From an uncultured Opitutales bacterium (GTDB lineage: Bacteria; Verrucomicrobiota; Verrucomicrobiia; Opitutales; Intestinicryptomonadaceae), in the NCBI GenBank assembly GCA_900545715.1, contig URAJ01000068.1, forward strand, positions 1-5,063: a stretch of DNA of 5,063 nt. Reading direction: 5' to 3'. Made by a program: the position numbers and the translations under genes. Each line of letters opens with the position of its first letter. Position 1 is the first letter of the stretch. Below the pieces are notes generated by a model. That model searched no databases. It worked only from the letters and a program-made list of their open reading frames with translations, and had not been told where the DNA came from. This document shows, one piece after another, positions 1 through 5,063 of this stretch.

Positions 1-75
1 CCGGAGCCCGCGGCGGTTGCGGCGGTGTTGGGCGCGCTCGCGCTTGCGTTTGCCGCGCGGCGGAGAAGAAAATAG
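1..75 (+). CDS. PEP-CTERM sorting-domain protein, C-terminal end only (partial)
   Basis: Only the last 24 codons of this gene lie in the window, read in frame 1 to the TAG at 73-75. They encode PEP, then an Ala/Val/Leu-rich hydrophobic stretch (AAVAAVLGALALAFAA), then RRRRK and stop. This is the three-part layout of the PEP-CTERM signal: a Pro-Glu-Pro motif, one transmembrane helix and a basic cluster at the extreme C-terminus. Family knowledge: exosortase recognises this tail and processes the exported protein for delivery to the cell surface or extracellular matrix. Nothing can be said about the body of the protein, because it lies upstream of base 1. A strong terminator 38 bases after the stop ends the transcript. 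The TIGR03790-family gene immediately downstream, which is exosortase-associated, strengthens the call. Confidence 0.87.
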   Translation, partial: PEPAAVAAVLGALALAFAARRRRK

Positions 76-113
76 TACATTCGGGTTTAGTTTTATATAG
101 ATTGGTTTTTATT

Positions 114-148
114 AAAAACGCTCCGGTTTGCGCCGGAGCGTTTTTTTT
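114..148 (+). terminator. Rho-independent terminator after the PEP-CTERM gene
   Basis: An 8-bp perfect GC-rich stem pairs CGCTCCGG (119-126) with CCGGAGCG (133-140) around a six-base loop. Eight T follow at 141-148, and AAAAA before the stem (114-118) can pair with the first five T. The flanking A and T runs mean it could also work in the minus direction, but no minus-strand gene is seen nearby. Confidence 0.93.
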
Positions 149-258
149 GCCTTTTCGCGCGGAGCGGTTTCGGAAGAACCGCGGCGAAAAATAAAAATGG
201 CGAAATTTTTGGGCCATGGGTTTTTTGCCGCTTGTAAACGGCGGCGGCCTCGGGCAAA

Positions 259-1917
259 ATGCAAACCATGAAACGCGCCGTTTTCTTTTTTTTGTCCGCC
301 GCCCTTTTCGCGCTCTGCGCGCGCGCGGAAGTTTTGCCGTCAAAGGTTTATGTTGTCGCAAATTCGGACGACCCCGATTCTCTCGCGATAGCCGATTTTT
401 ACGCATCGGCGCGCGGAATTCCCAAGGGGAATATCGTCGGGCTGCCGATGCCGAAAGCCGGCAAGATCTCAAAGGCGGAATACTTTGAAAAAATCGAGAA
501 CCCGCTCATCGCGGAGCTCGCAAAGCGGGGAGCGTTGAAGGCGGTGAAACTCGGGGGCAGGGAGCCGTCCGGCCGCGAAATCTATTCGTATGTATCACAC
601 GACATAGGGTTTCTCGTGCTCTGCCGGGGAGTTCCGTGGGGAATAAATCCGACCCCCGGTTCGCCCGCTCCAAATCCCCCAAAGTCGTTTAGCGACGCCG
701 CAAGCGTTGATTCTGAAATATCGGGAAGGTTCGTGTCTTCAAAGTCGTTTGCCGGATTTGTGAAGAATCCGCTTTTTAACAATTACTCATGGGCAATGAC
801 GCCATCGATAACTGGAACAATCCCCGTAGCGAGGCTCGACGGAGTTTCGCGCGCGGACGTTGAGGCCTCCGTTAAAAACGCGCTTGAAGCCGAAAAAAAA
901 GGCGTGCGCGGAAGGGTTTACATAGACGAATCTAAGCGCGAAAAGACGGGCGACAAGTGGCTTTCGGCAGCCGGTAAAATTTTGTCCGCGGCGGGGTTTG
1001 ATGTTTCGGAGAACACGGAGCCGCGGCTTTTCGGATTCGCGGACAGAATGGACGCCCCCGCATTTTACTTCGGTTGGTACGCCTTTAATCCGGCCGGATA
1101 TTTTGCCGACAAAAACTTCAAGTTTCCGGCAGGTGCAAGCGCCCTGCACATATTCTCGTTTAGCGCCGCAAATATGCGCGACCGCAACTCTTGGACGCCC
1201 GCCTTTACGGCGGAGGGCGCCTCCGCAACTTTCGGCAACGTGTACGAGCCATACCTCGGCGGAACGCACTATCCGCACGTTTATGTCCTTGCCCTTGCAC
1301 GGGGAATGAGCGCGGGCGAGGCGGCGACTGCGGCGATGCCATTCTTGAGCTGGCAGGGCGTGTTTGTCGGCGACCCGATGTTTAAGCCTTTCAAGACAGA
1401 TTTAAAAAAGCAGATGGAAAATATAGACGCGGGTGAAATCGACGAGTTGTCGCAATATTCCGTAATTAGAATGGTAAATTCCATTTCGAAAAAGGGCGGG
1501 GCGCGCGCGGCGTTTGACTACGCCTCAAAATATGTCGGGAAAATGCCGGACGCCGCGCTGTTATGGAAGCTTGCGCAGCTTGCCGCGGCGGACAAAAATA
1601 CGTCGGCTTCCGAGCAACTCGCAAGAGACGCGCTCTCGCGCGACATATATTCCAAGGTTTCCGATAGGGGGCTTGCGTTTGAAATATGCGCATATCTAAT
1701 TCCGCTCTCGCAGCAATCGCGGGCGGCCGCGCGCGGTTCGCTCGAACGCCTTGCGGGGCTATCGGAAGACGGTGAATATCTTGTCGCAGTCGCAAGGCTT
1801 GCAAAAGAGCTTTCAAAACGCGAAGAGCTCGGTGGGGAACTGGCAGGCGTTGTCAAGCGCGCGGACGCCTACGCGGCGCAAAAGGCAATGGAGAGGGAGA
1901 AGAACGCGAAAAAATAA
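259..1917 (+). CDS. TIGR03790-family secreted protein (exosortase-associated, function unknown)
   Basis: This is a 552-residue exported protein. An N-terminal signal peptide (basic MKRA, hydrophobic core to about residue 19, cleavage probably after ARA at 23) precedes a domain I recognise as TIGR03790. Landmarks are VVANSDDPDSLAIADFY with RGIP (32-55), FLVLCRGVPWG (118-128), VDSEI (150-154), ARLDG with a following acidic/basic helix and GRVYID (191-223), YFGWYAFN (270-277), GASALHIFSFSA (292-303) and GNVYEPYLGGTHYPH (326-340), ending at LSWQGVFVGDPMFKPF (363-378). Family knowledge: members occur essentially only in exosortase-bearing genomes, and no reaction is established. Residues 385-552 lie beyond the usual domain and look all-helical (LWKLAQLAAADKN, then EQLARDALSRD), TPR-like, with a charged end. 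I see no clear catalytic dyad. ATG 268 (MKRAV) is an equally plausible start; neither has a good ribosome-binding site. Its context is directly downstream of a PEP-CTERM gene but after a terminator, so it is probably transcribed separately. Confidence 0.9.
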   Translation: MQTMKRAVFFFLSAALFALCARAEVLPSKVYVVANSDDPDSLAIADFYASARGIPKGNIVGLPMPKAGKISKAEYFEKIENPLIAELAKRGALKAVKLGGREPSGREIYSYVSHDIGFLVLCRGVPWGINPTPGSPAPNPPKSFSDAASVDSEISGRFVSSKSFAGFVKNPLFNNYSWAMTPSITGTIPVARLDGVSRADVEASVKNALEAEKKGVRGRVYIDESKREKTGDKWLSAAGKILSAAGFDVSENTEPRLFGFADRMDAPAFYFGWYAFNPAGYFADKNFKFPAGASALHIFSFSAANMRDRNSWTPAFTAEGASATFGNVYEPYLGGTHYPHVYVLALARGMSAGEAATAAMPFLSWQGVFVGDPMFKPFKTDLKKQMENIDAGEIDELSQYSVIRMVNSISKKGGARAAFDYASKYVGKMPDAALLWKLAQLAAADKNTSASEQLARDALSRDIYSKVSDRGLAFEICAYLIPLSQQSRAAARGSLERLAGLSEDGEYLVAVARLAKELSKREELGGELAGVVKRADAYAAQKAMEREKNAKK

Positions 1918-1930
1918 ACATAAAGTTTGA

Positions 1931-1960
1931 TTGACTTTTAGATAAAAAATATTTTTTATA
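1931..1960 (+). promoter_or_regulatory. Possible promoter for the C39-like gene
   Basis: The 57-base gap between the TIGR03790 gene and the next gene is strongly AT-rich. It contains TTGACT (1931-1936) and, 18 bases on, TTTATA (1955-1960), a fair match to a sigma-70-type promoter. The spacer overlaps a perfect 14-base palindrome AAAAAATATTTTTT (1944-1957). A start about 7 bases after the -10 box would leave a very short leader carrying the Shine-Dalgarno sequence. The composition alone could produce this match, and read-through from the upstream gene is not excluded because no terminator is visible after base 1917. Confidence 0.35.
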
Positions 1961-1967
1961 GACAAAG

Positions 1968-1973
1968 AAGGAG
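1968..1973 (+). promoter_or_regulatory. Shine-Dalgarno site that fixes the start at 1981
   Basis: AAGGAG lies 7 bases before ATG 1981 but only 1 base before the in-frame ATG 1975. The spacing clearly favours 1981, making the protein 244 residues and not 246. Confidence 0.8.
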
Positions 1974-1980
1974 AATGATT

Positions 1981-2715
1981 ATGAATTTGAAAATTTTTAC
2001 AGTGGGGCTGCTTTCGGCGTTTTTTTCAATATCTTGCCTCTATGCGGCCGGATCTTCCGCCGCACAGAGCAAAACGGACATGAAGGCCGAGTTTAAAACG
2101 CGCGTTACTAAAAACGATTTTGGAGATATTTTTATTTCTAAGCTCCCGGAGCTGCCCGACAAATCCAAGACTAAGGATTTGAATGTAATCGGAACAACAA
2201 TGCTCGTTTTCATTTCGTATGTGGACAATGAGCTTGACTTTGACAAGCTGAACGACTCCATGGCGAAGTCGTCGGGAGCAATAGACAAAAAAGGCAACCG
2301 CAAAAGCAGCGTACCGATTGACGGATTGATATCCGGCGCGAATAAATATTTGTCGTCAAAAAATATGGGGCTTCAAAAAGTGGGATATACTGCCAACAAC
2401 TTCCGCCAGAGGCTTGAAGACGGCGTTCCAATCCTATGCTGGCTTGCGGTTTCGGACCTATATGAAGGCGATTTCACAAACCGGCTGGCGGAAAGAAAGG
2501 CGGCAAAATCGCCCGATGATTGGTCTAAGGCTCTCAGAAAGCTTGAAAAGAAAAGAATAAACGCGCGCGGAACAAAGTACTCTCAGGCGCTCATTATGGG
2601 CTTTAACAAGGATACGGACGAATATCTAATCGCGGGGTTGTCCGAGAAGCCGATATGGATAACCGAGAGGGAGCTTAAAAACCTGCTCCTAAACGGAAAT
2701 ATTTTAAGATATTAG
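1981..2715 (+). CDS. Secreted C39/papain-like peptidase-related protein, apparently lacking catalytic residues
   Basis: This 244-residue protein has an N-terminal export signal (MNLKIF, then hydrophobic to about 23; cleavage near CLYAA). Cys19 sits in SISC, a poor lipobox because Ser is at -3. The body shares the skeleton of the C39-like cysteine peptidases common in Verrucomicrobia and Planctomycetes. DLNVIGTTMLVFISYVDNEL (66-85) matches the nucleophile helix YCxPAtxxRvLrYYGixVD. LEDGVPILCWLAV (145-157) matches dDGxPllW. SQALIMGFNKDTDEYLIAG (201-219) matches GHmRlIIGYNxkTxEIlySDSWG. On this reading the catalytic Cys is Asn68 and the His is Ser201, and the SDSWG turn is gone, so I infer a non-catalytic fold, perhaps binding or inhibitory. 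The consensus is from memory, not an alignment. Residues 165-198 form a charged helical insertion. The start is set by AAGGAG at 1968-1973. A terminator follows directly, so it closes its transcription unit. Its substrate or partner is unknown. Confidence 0.72.
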   Translation: MNLKIFTVGLLSAFFSISCLYAAGSSAAQSKTDMKAEFKTRVTKNDFGDIFISKLPELPDKSKTKDLNVIGTTMLVFISYVDNELDFDKLNDSMAKSSGAIDKKGNRKSSVPIDGLISGANKYLSSKNMGLQKVGYTANNFRQRLEDGVPILCWLAVSDLYEGDFTNRLAERKAAKSPDDWSKALRKLEKKRINARGTKYSQALIMGFNKDTDEYLIAGLSEKPIWITERELKNLLLNGNILRY

Positions 2716-2724
2716 CAAAGCTTG

Positions 2725-2751
2725 AAAAACTCCGCAAAGCGGAGTTTTTTT
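2725..2751 (+). terminator. Rho-independent terminator after the C39-like gene
   Basis: AAAAACTCCGC (2725-2735) pairs with GCGGAGTTTTT (2739-2749) across an AAA loop. The six-bp CTCCGC/GCGGAG core is extended by A:T pairs, and the T run goes on to 2751. It begins 10 bases after the stop codon at 2715. A second weak AT palindrome (AGTTTTT-C-AAAAACT, 2756-2770) follows directly. Confidence 0.92.
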
Positions 2752-2812
2752 GTGCAGTTTTTCAAAAACTTTGCGCGTTAATTTTTGTCGGAAAAAAACG
2801 GCATTTAATACT

Positions 2813-2871
2813 ATGGATAAATCTTTTAAAAAACGCATACCTCCGCCAGGGGCGGGTGGGACGCGTTCATA
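2813..2871 (+). other. Out-of-frame 5' end of the channel gene (putative frameshift)
   Basis: ATG 2813 begins MDKSFKKRIPPPG, a basic/Pro-rich cytoplasmic start typical before S1 of such channels, but this frame ends at a stop at 2942-2944 without reaching the filter. The channel frame is blocked upstream by TAA 2827-2829 and encodes GGWDAFI just before the TTG. Adding one base in the G run 2849-2852 would give MDKSFKKRIPPPGGGWDAFI in one frame. Adding one A in the A6 run 2828-2833 would also restore the frame. No Shine-Dalgarno is seen before 2813. Causes could be an assembly error, a real mutation, or slippage. Confidence 0.6.
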
Positions 2872-3600
2872 TTGTTTTGGACGGCCGTTGTGGCGGCGGA
2901 GCTTGCGTATCCGCACATATTTGTGGAGGACTCCGAAGCTGTAAAAATATTCAGGCTTGCCGATTTTGCGGCGTGCGTATTTTTTCTTATAGACGTTGCG
3001 TGGAGGTATTTGTCGGCGGCCGATAAAATAGGATTCTGGAAGTGGGGAATTGTGGACTTAATATCGGCAATTCCCTTCATAACGATGCTGAGGTATGGGA
3101 GGATAATTTCCGCGGCGAGGATAATGCTTTCGGCGCGCTCATCGGGGAAGGGGTTGGGATTTTTCTTCCCGAGCAGGGCGGGTTCCACGCTGTTGCTTGC
3201 AGTCTCAATGCTTTTTGCGGGAACTATTTTTTCTTCGGTGATGGTATCGCATTTCGAGCGCGGGGCAGAGTCTGCGAACATAAATACGTATTTTGACGCT
3301 CTGTGGTGGGCGGCGGAAACTGTGAGCACAGTGGGGTACGGCGACGTATATCCGGTGACAATGGGCGGAAAAATCGTCGCAATGGTTTTAATGATGTGCG
3401 GGGTAGGCATGTTCAGCCTTTCGGCGGCTCTATTTGCCGCGTGGATTATAAGCGAAGTAAGGAGCGCCGACACTGTCGTTTTTGGCGGCGGTAATGCGCC
3501 TGCAAAAAAAACGGGGGCCTCGGCGGAAGCCGCAAAAATAAATTCTATTGTTTTGATTCGCTTTCCCTTACATTTTATAGCAAATCTTAAAACTGCATAA
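2872..3600 (+). CDS. Six-helix voltage-gated-type potassium channel (5' end probably frameshifted)
   Basis: This is an inner-membrane K+ channel. Residue numbers count from TTG 2872. S1 is the hydrophobic N-terminus to about 13 and S2 is about 27-47. S3 is about 55-72 (FWKWGIVDLISAIPF). S4 is 73-89, with Arg at 74, 77, 83 and 89, on the every-third-residue register of a voltage sensor but missing two charges. S5 is about 105-126. The pore helix NTYFDALWWAAETVS leads into the filter TVGYGD (153-158, bases 3328-3345), and S6 is about 167-193. TVGYGD is the K+-selective signature, so the function is secure. The last 46 or so residues are Ala/Gly/Lys-rich with no RCK or cyclic-nucleotide domain. 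TTG 2872 has no good ribosome-binding site and would cut into S1. The frame is open back to 2830 and encodes GGWDAFI before the TTG. ATG 2813 (MDKSFKKRIPPP) lies in another frame and looks like the true start, one base out of phase. The next gene follows after 30 bases. Confidence 0.88.
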   Translation: MFWTAVVAAELAYPHIFVEDSEAVKIFRLADFAACVFFLIDVAWRYLSAADKIGFWKWGIVDLISAIPFITMLRYGRIISAARIMLSARSSGKGLGFFFPSRAGSTLLLAVSMLFAGTIFSSVMVSHFERGAESANINTYFDALWWAAETVSTVGYGDVYPVTMGGKIVAMVLMMCGVGMFSLSAALFAAWIISEVRSADTVVFGGGNAPAKKTGASAEAAKINSIVLIRFPLHFIANLKTA

Positions 3601-3610
3601 TTTTTAGGGA

Positions 3611-3621
3611 AGGGGAGAAGG
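3611..3621 (+). promoter_or_regulatory. Shine-Dalgarno region of the YafK-like gene
   Basis: A purine-rich stretch, AGGGGAGAAGG, ends 9 bases before ATG 3631. It contains both GGGGAG and AGAAGG cores. It supports the ATG 3631 start and translation of this gene from a transcript shared with the channel gene, since the 30-base gap has no terminator. Confidence 0.7.
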
Positions 3622-3630
3622 CTTTATATT

Positions 3631-4401
3631 ATGAGACATTTAAAAATTGTAAAATGGTTTTTTGTACCGGTGTTTTTTTTGGGAATTATTGCGGCGGCTG
3701 TCGTGAACTTCTACAACGCCGATTACGCGAAAAACGCCTTGGATTTTTTTCGCGCGCGCTTTTTAGGCGGGCAAAGCGTGGAGGAGGCTGTTGCAAAATA
3801 CGAACCGAGACTTCTTTCCAACACTAAGGAAAGCGATTTTATCGCCCGGCGTGGATTCCCCAAAGAAGTCCTGTTTTTCGCCGACAAGAGCAAGAGGATA
3901 TTGTCTGTTTACGGCCGCGCGGGTGGTAAGGAAAAATTTGAGCATTTGAAAGATTATCCGTTTACCGGTTTTAGCGGTAAATTGGGGCCGAAGTTGAGGA
4001 GCGGAGACAGGCAAATCCCCGAGGGAATTTATGGGATAGAATATTTGAATCCGAACAGCACATTCCATCTCTCCCTAAAAGTTTCCTACCCCGGCGATTT
4101 CGACGTTAAAAAGGCGCTTGCGGACGGCCGCAAACCAGAGGAACTCGGCGGAGATATAATGATACATGGCAGAAGCGGAACTGTCGGCTGCATACCGATT
4201 GGCGACGACGCTGTTGAGGAGGTTTTTATAATCGCGGCAAAGGCAGGCATACATAATATAAAAGTTATAATTTCTCCTTGCAACCTGCTATCCTGCGAAA
4301 GAAATTTTGCGAAAGATGTCGGAGTGCAGTGGTATGGGGAACTTATAGAAAATATAAGGACGGAAATGCTTAAATACAAGGCTCTGGGTGTAGTTTTTTA
4401 A
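3631..4401 (+). CDS. YkuD-fold L,D-transpeptidase family protein, YafK/DpaA-like
   Basis: This 256-residue protein has one N-terminal membrane segment (about 10-27, after MRHLKIVKW) that serves as anchor or signal, placing the rest in the periplasm. The catalytic domain shows VLFFADKSKRILSVYG (80-95) and GPKLRSGDRQIPEGIYGI (119-136). HLSLKVSYP (146-154) then leads to the active-site motif IHGRSGTVGCIPI (178-190) with His179 and Cys187. The short His-to-Cys spacing (8 residues), the GPKLRxGDxxxPEG block and the total length fit the YafK/DpaA branch of PF03734 better than classical ErfK/YbiS enzymes. Family knowledge: YkuD enzymes use this Cys on peptidoglycan tetrapeptide stems. E. coli DpaA (YafK) instead releases Braun lipoprotein from peptidoglycan. 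Which reaction applies here is not decidable, so I give no gene symbol. The start is supported by the purine-rich site at 3611-3621. It is probably in an operon with the K+ channel. No clear terminator follows. Confidence 0.88.
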   Translation: MRHLKIVKWFFVPVFFLGIIAAAVVNFYNADYAKNALDFFRARFLGGQSVEEAVAKYEPRLLSNTKESDFIARRGFPKEVLFFADKSKRILSVYGRAGGKEKFEHLKDYPFTGFSGKLGPKLRSGDRQIPEGIYGIEYLNPNSTFHLSLKVSYPGDFDVKKALADGRKPEELGGDIMIHGRSGTVGCIPIGDDAVEEVFIIAAKAGIHNIKVIISPCNLLSCERNFAKDVGVQWYGELIENIRTEMLKYKALGVVF

Positions 4402-4691
4402 CAGGGCGCGATGCGATTGGACAATACGTTTTATATTGGGCAATTTGCCATACGCGGTTTGTTTGCTCTCAGATGGATAAGATATGCGTTTATTTATAAA
4501 CTTTTTTTATCAAAAATTCCGGCAGTTATTGACGGGGGATTTTTTGCTTCACCGTGAAAGATGTTTTTTATGCCTCGGAATTGAATTTTTTGGGTGAGAA
4601 AAATGCAGATTTTTTTTCGAGAGTACTGTGGCAATTCCGATACGGGAAAGTATAGGGCTTTTTAATGTTCAATCTAATATGGGATAATTGC

Positions 4692-4771
4692 GCATATTGC
4701 GGCGCTTGCTGTCAGTCCGCGCGCGAAGATTTTAAAATGAATAAGTCCTTAGGCATATTGCGGCGTTTGTT
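4692..4771 (+). repeat. 19-base imperfect direct repeat pair
   Basis: GCATATTGCGGCGCTTGCT (4692-4710) recurs as GCATATTGCGGCGTTTGTT (4753-4771), with 17 of 19 identical and the first 13 exact. The offset is 61 bases, not a multiple of three, so it is not a protein-level repeat in one frame. Both copies lie in noncoding or weakly coding sequence. It could be a pair of protein-binding sites or a remnant of duplication. Confidence 0.6.
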
Positions 4772-5028
4772 TGGCTCATAGGGGGGCGAGGGAACATATT
4801 AAGTTTGTTGATTTGAAATAAGCGCCGAAAACTTAAAAAAAGGATGTATTTATTATGGAGCGGCGGACGAGATAAAAAATTTGTCTATATAGTCCAATCG
4901 GTGGCTGAATGTGGACGGAGCAAAACTATGAAATCAAAAACTAAAAAATTTACGCTATTCCACAGATTTTGGCGTTTCCCATCTCTGCGCCGGAATTGGT
5001 GTTGACCCAACCTCTCCGAGTGACGAGC

Positions 5029-5062
5029 GTAAGGCCTTACTCCCTCAAGCCTTTCGCGAAAG
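5029..5062. repeat. Two adjacent 12-base perfect palindromes at the window edge
   Basis: GTAAGGCCTTAC (5029-5040) and CTTTCGCGAAAG (5051-5062) are each exactly self-complementary and are separated by 10 bases. As perfect palindromes with no loop they suit protein dimer binding or cruciform-type repeats better than RNA hairpins. They may belong to a larger repeat continuing past the window end. Confidence 0.45.
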
Positions 5063-5063
5063 A

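Larger units (their letters stand above)
4402..5063. other. 662-base region without a convincing gene
   Basis: No ORF of 60 codons is present on either strand. The base composition is patchy (T/A runs mixed with GC-rich islands), unlike the even coding pattern upstream. Small ORFs with weak support on the + strand are 4411-4557 (48 aa, hydrophobic/aromatic, starts 9 bases after the YafK-like stop, only AGGG ahead of it), 4665-4781 (38 aa, Cys-rich) and 4844-5005 (53 aa, basic). From about 4928 to the end, two other + frames stay open to the edge but lack an ATG. No tRNA, rRNA, CRISPR repeat, transposase or strong terminator is seen. It may be a regulatory or RNA-bearing spacer, or decayed sequence. 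Confidence 0.5.

Noticed and set aside
164..182. Hairpin GCGGTT/AACCGC before the TIGR03790 gene
   Set aside because: Six base pairs with a 7-base loop and no T run; too weak to call a terminator or riboswitch.
216..488. 90-codon + strand ORF overlapping the TIGR03790 start
   Set aside because: It overlaps the signal peptide and first conserved motifs of the real gene in another frame, and its product is Arg-rich and featureless.
787..1278. 163-codon minus-strand ORF opposite the TIGR03790 gene
   Set aside because: Shadow of a confidently coding + strand gene in GC-biased sequence; the translation is Arg/Cys/Gly-rich with no recognisable domain.
2026..2037. Lipobox at SISC (Cys19) in the C39-like protein
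   Set aside because: Ser at -3 does not fit the usual Leu/Val/Ile requirement, so lipoprotein status is unsupported; an ordinary signal peptide is more likely.
2785..2814. Promoter-like TTGTCG and TACTAT before the channel gene
   Set aside because: A poor -35 match, and the -10 box would overlap ATG 2813, leaving no room for a leader.
2826..3473. 215-codon minus-strand ORF opposite the channel gene
   Set aside because: The + strand has an unmistakable TVGYGD filter and six helices; the antisense product has no recognisable motif.
4411..4557. 48-codon ORF right after the YafK-like gene
   Set aside because: Only AGGG precedes it at short spacing, there is no known motif, and the surrounding sequence does not look coding; mentioned only within the region entry.
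4844..5005. 53-codon basic ORF
   Set aside because: No domain is recognisable, the composition shifts midway, and it overlaps other open frames in a suspected repeat; chance is likely.

Overview
This 5,063-base window comes from a bacterium with an exosortase/PEP-CTERM surface-sorting system, most likely a verrucomicrobial (Opitutae-like) or related PVC-group organism. Two independent signs support this. The first 75 bases encode a textbook PEP-CTERM tail (Pro-Glu-Pro, an Ala/Leu/Val-rich helix, then Arg-Arg-Arg-Arg-Lys-stop). The next gene encodes a protein I recognise as the TIGR03790 family, which is known only from exosortase-carrying genomes. The lineage is an inference; no rRNA or marker gene is present.

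Layout, all on the + strand: (1) the 3' end of a PEP-CTERM protein gene (1-75), closed by a strong intrinsic terminator (114-148); (2) a secreted 552-residue TIGR03790-family protein (259-1917) with an extra C-terminal helical region; (3) after a 57-base AT-rich gap with a possible promoter, a secreted 244-residue protein (1981-2715) that resembles a C39/papain-like peptidase but seems to have lost its catalytic Cys and His, followed by a strong terminator (2725-2751); (4) a six-helix voltage-gated-type potassium channel (2872-3600) whose natural start appears separated from the body by a one-base frameshift; (5) 30 bases later and probably cotranscribed, a membrane-anchored YafK/DpaA-like L,D-transpeptidase-fold enzyme (3631-4401); (6) 662 bases (4402-5063) without a convincing gene, containing small weak ORFs, a 19-base imperfect direct repeat and, at the edge, two 12-base perfect palindromes that may mark a larger repeat continuing outside the window.

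Four of the five gene products (the PEP-CTERM substrate, the TIGR03790 protein, the C39-like protein and the YafK-like enzyme) are predicted to act outside the cytoplasm or be anchored facing out. The fifth is an inner-membrane channel. The window therefore reads as a cell-envelope neighbourhood. No complete exosortase, CRISPR array, tRNA, rRNA or transposase is visible. The points most worth a second look are the channel frameshift, the apparently dead C39-like protein paired with a TIGR03790 gene, and the unexplained 3' region.
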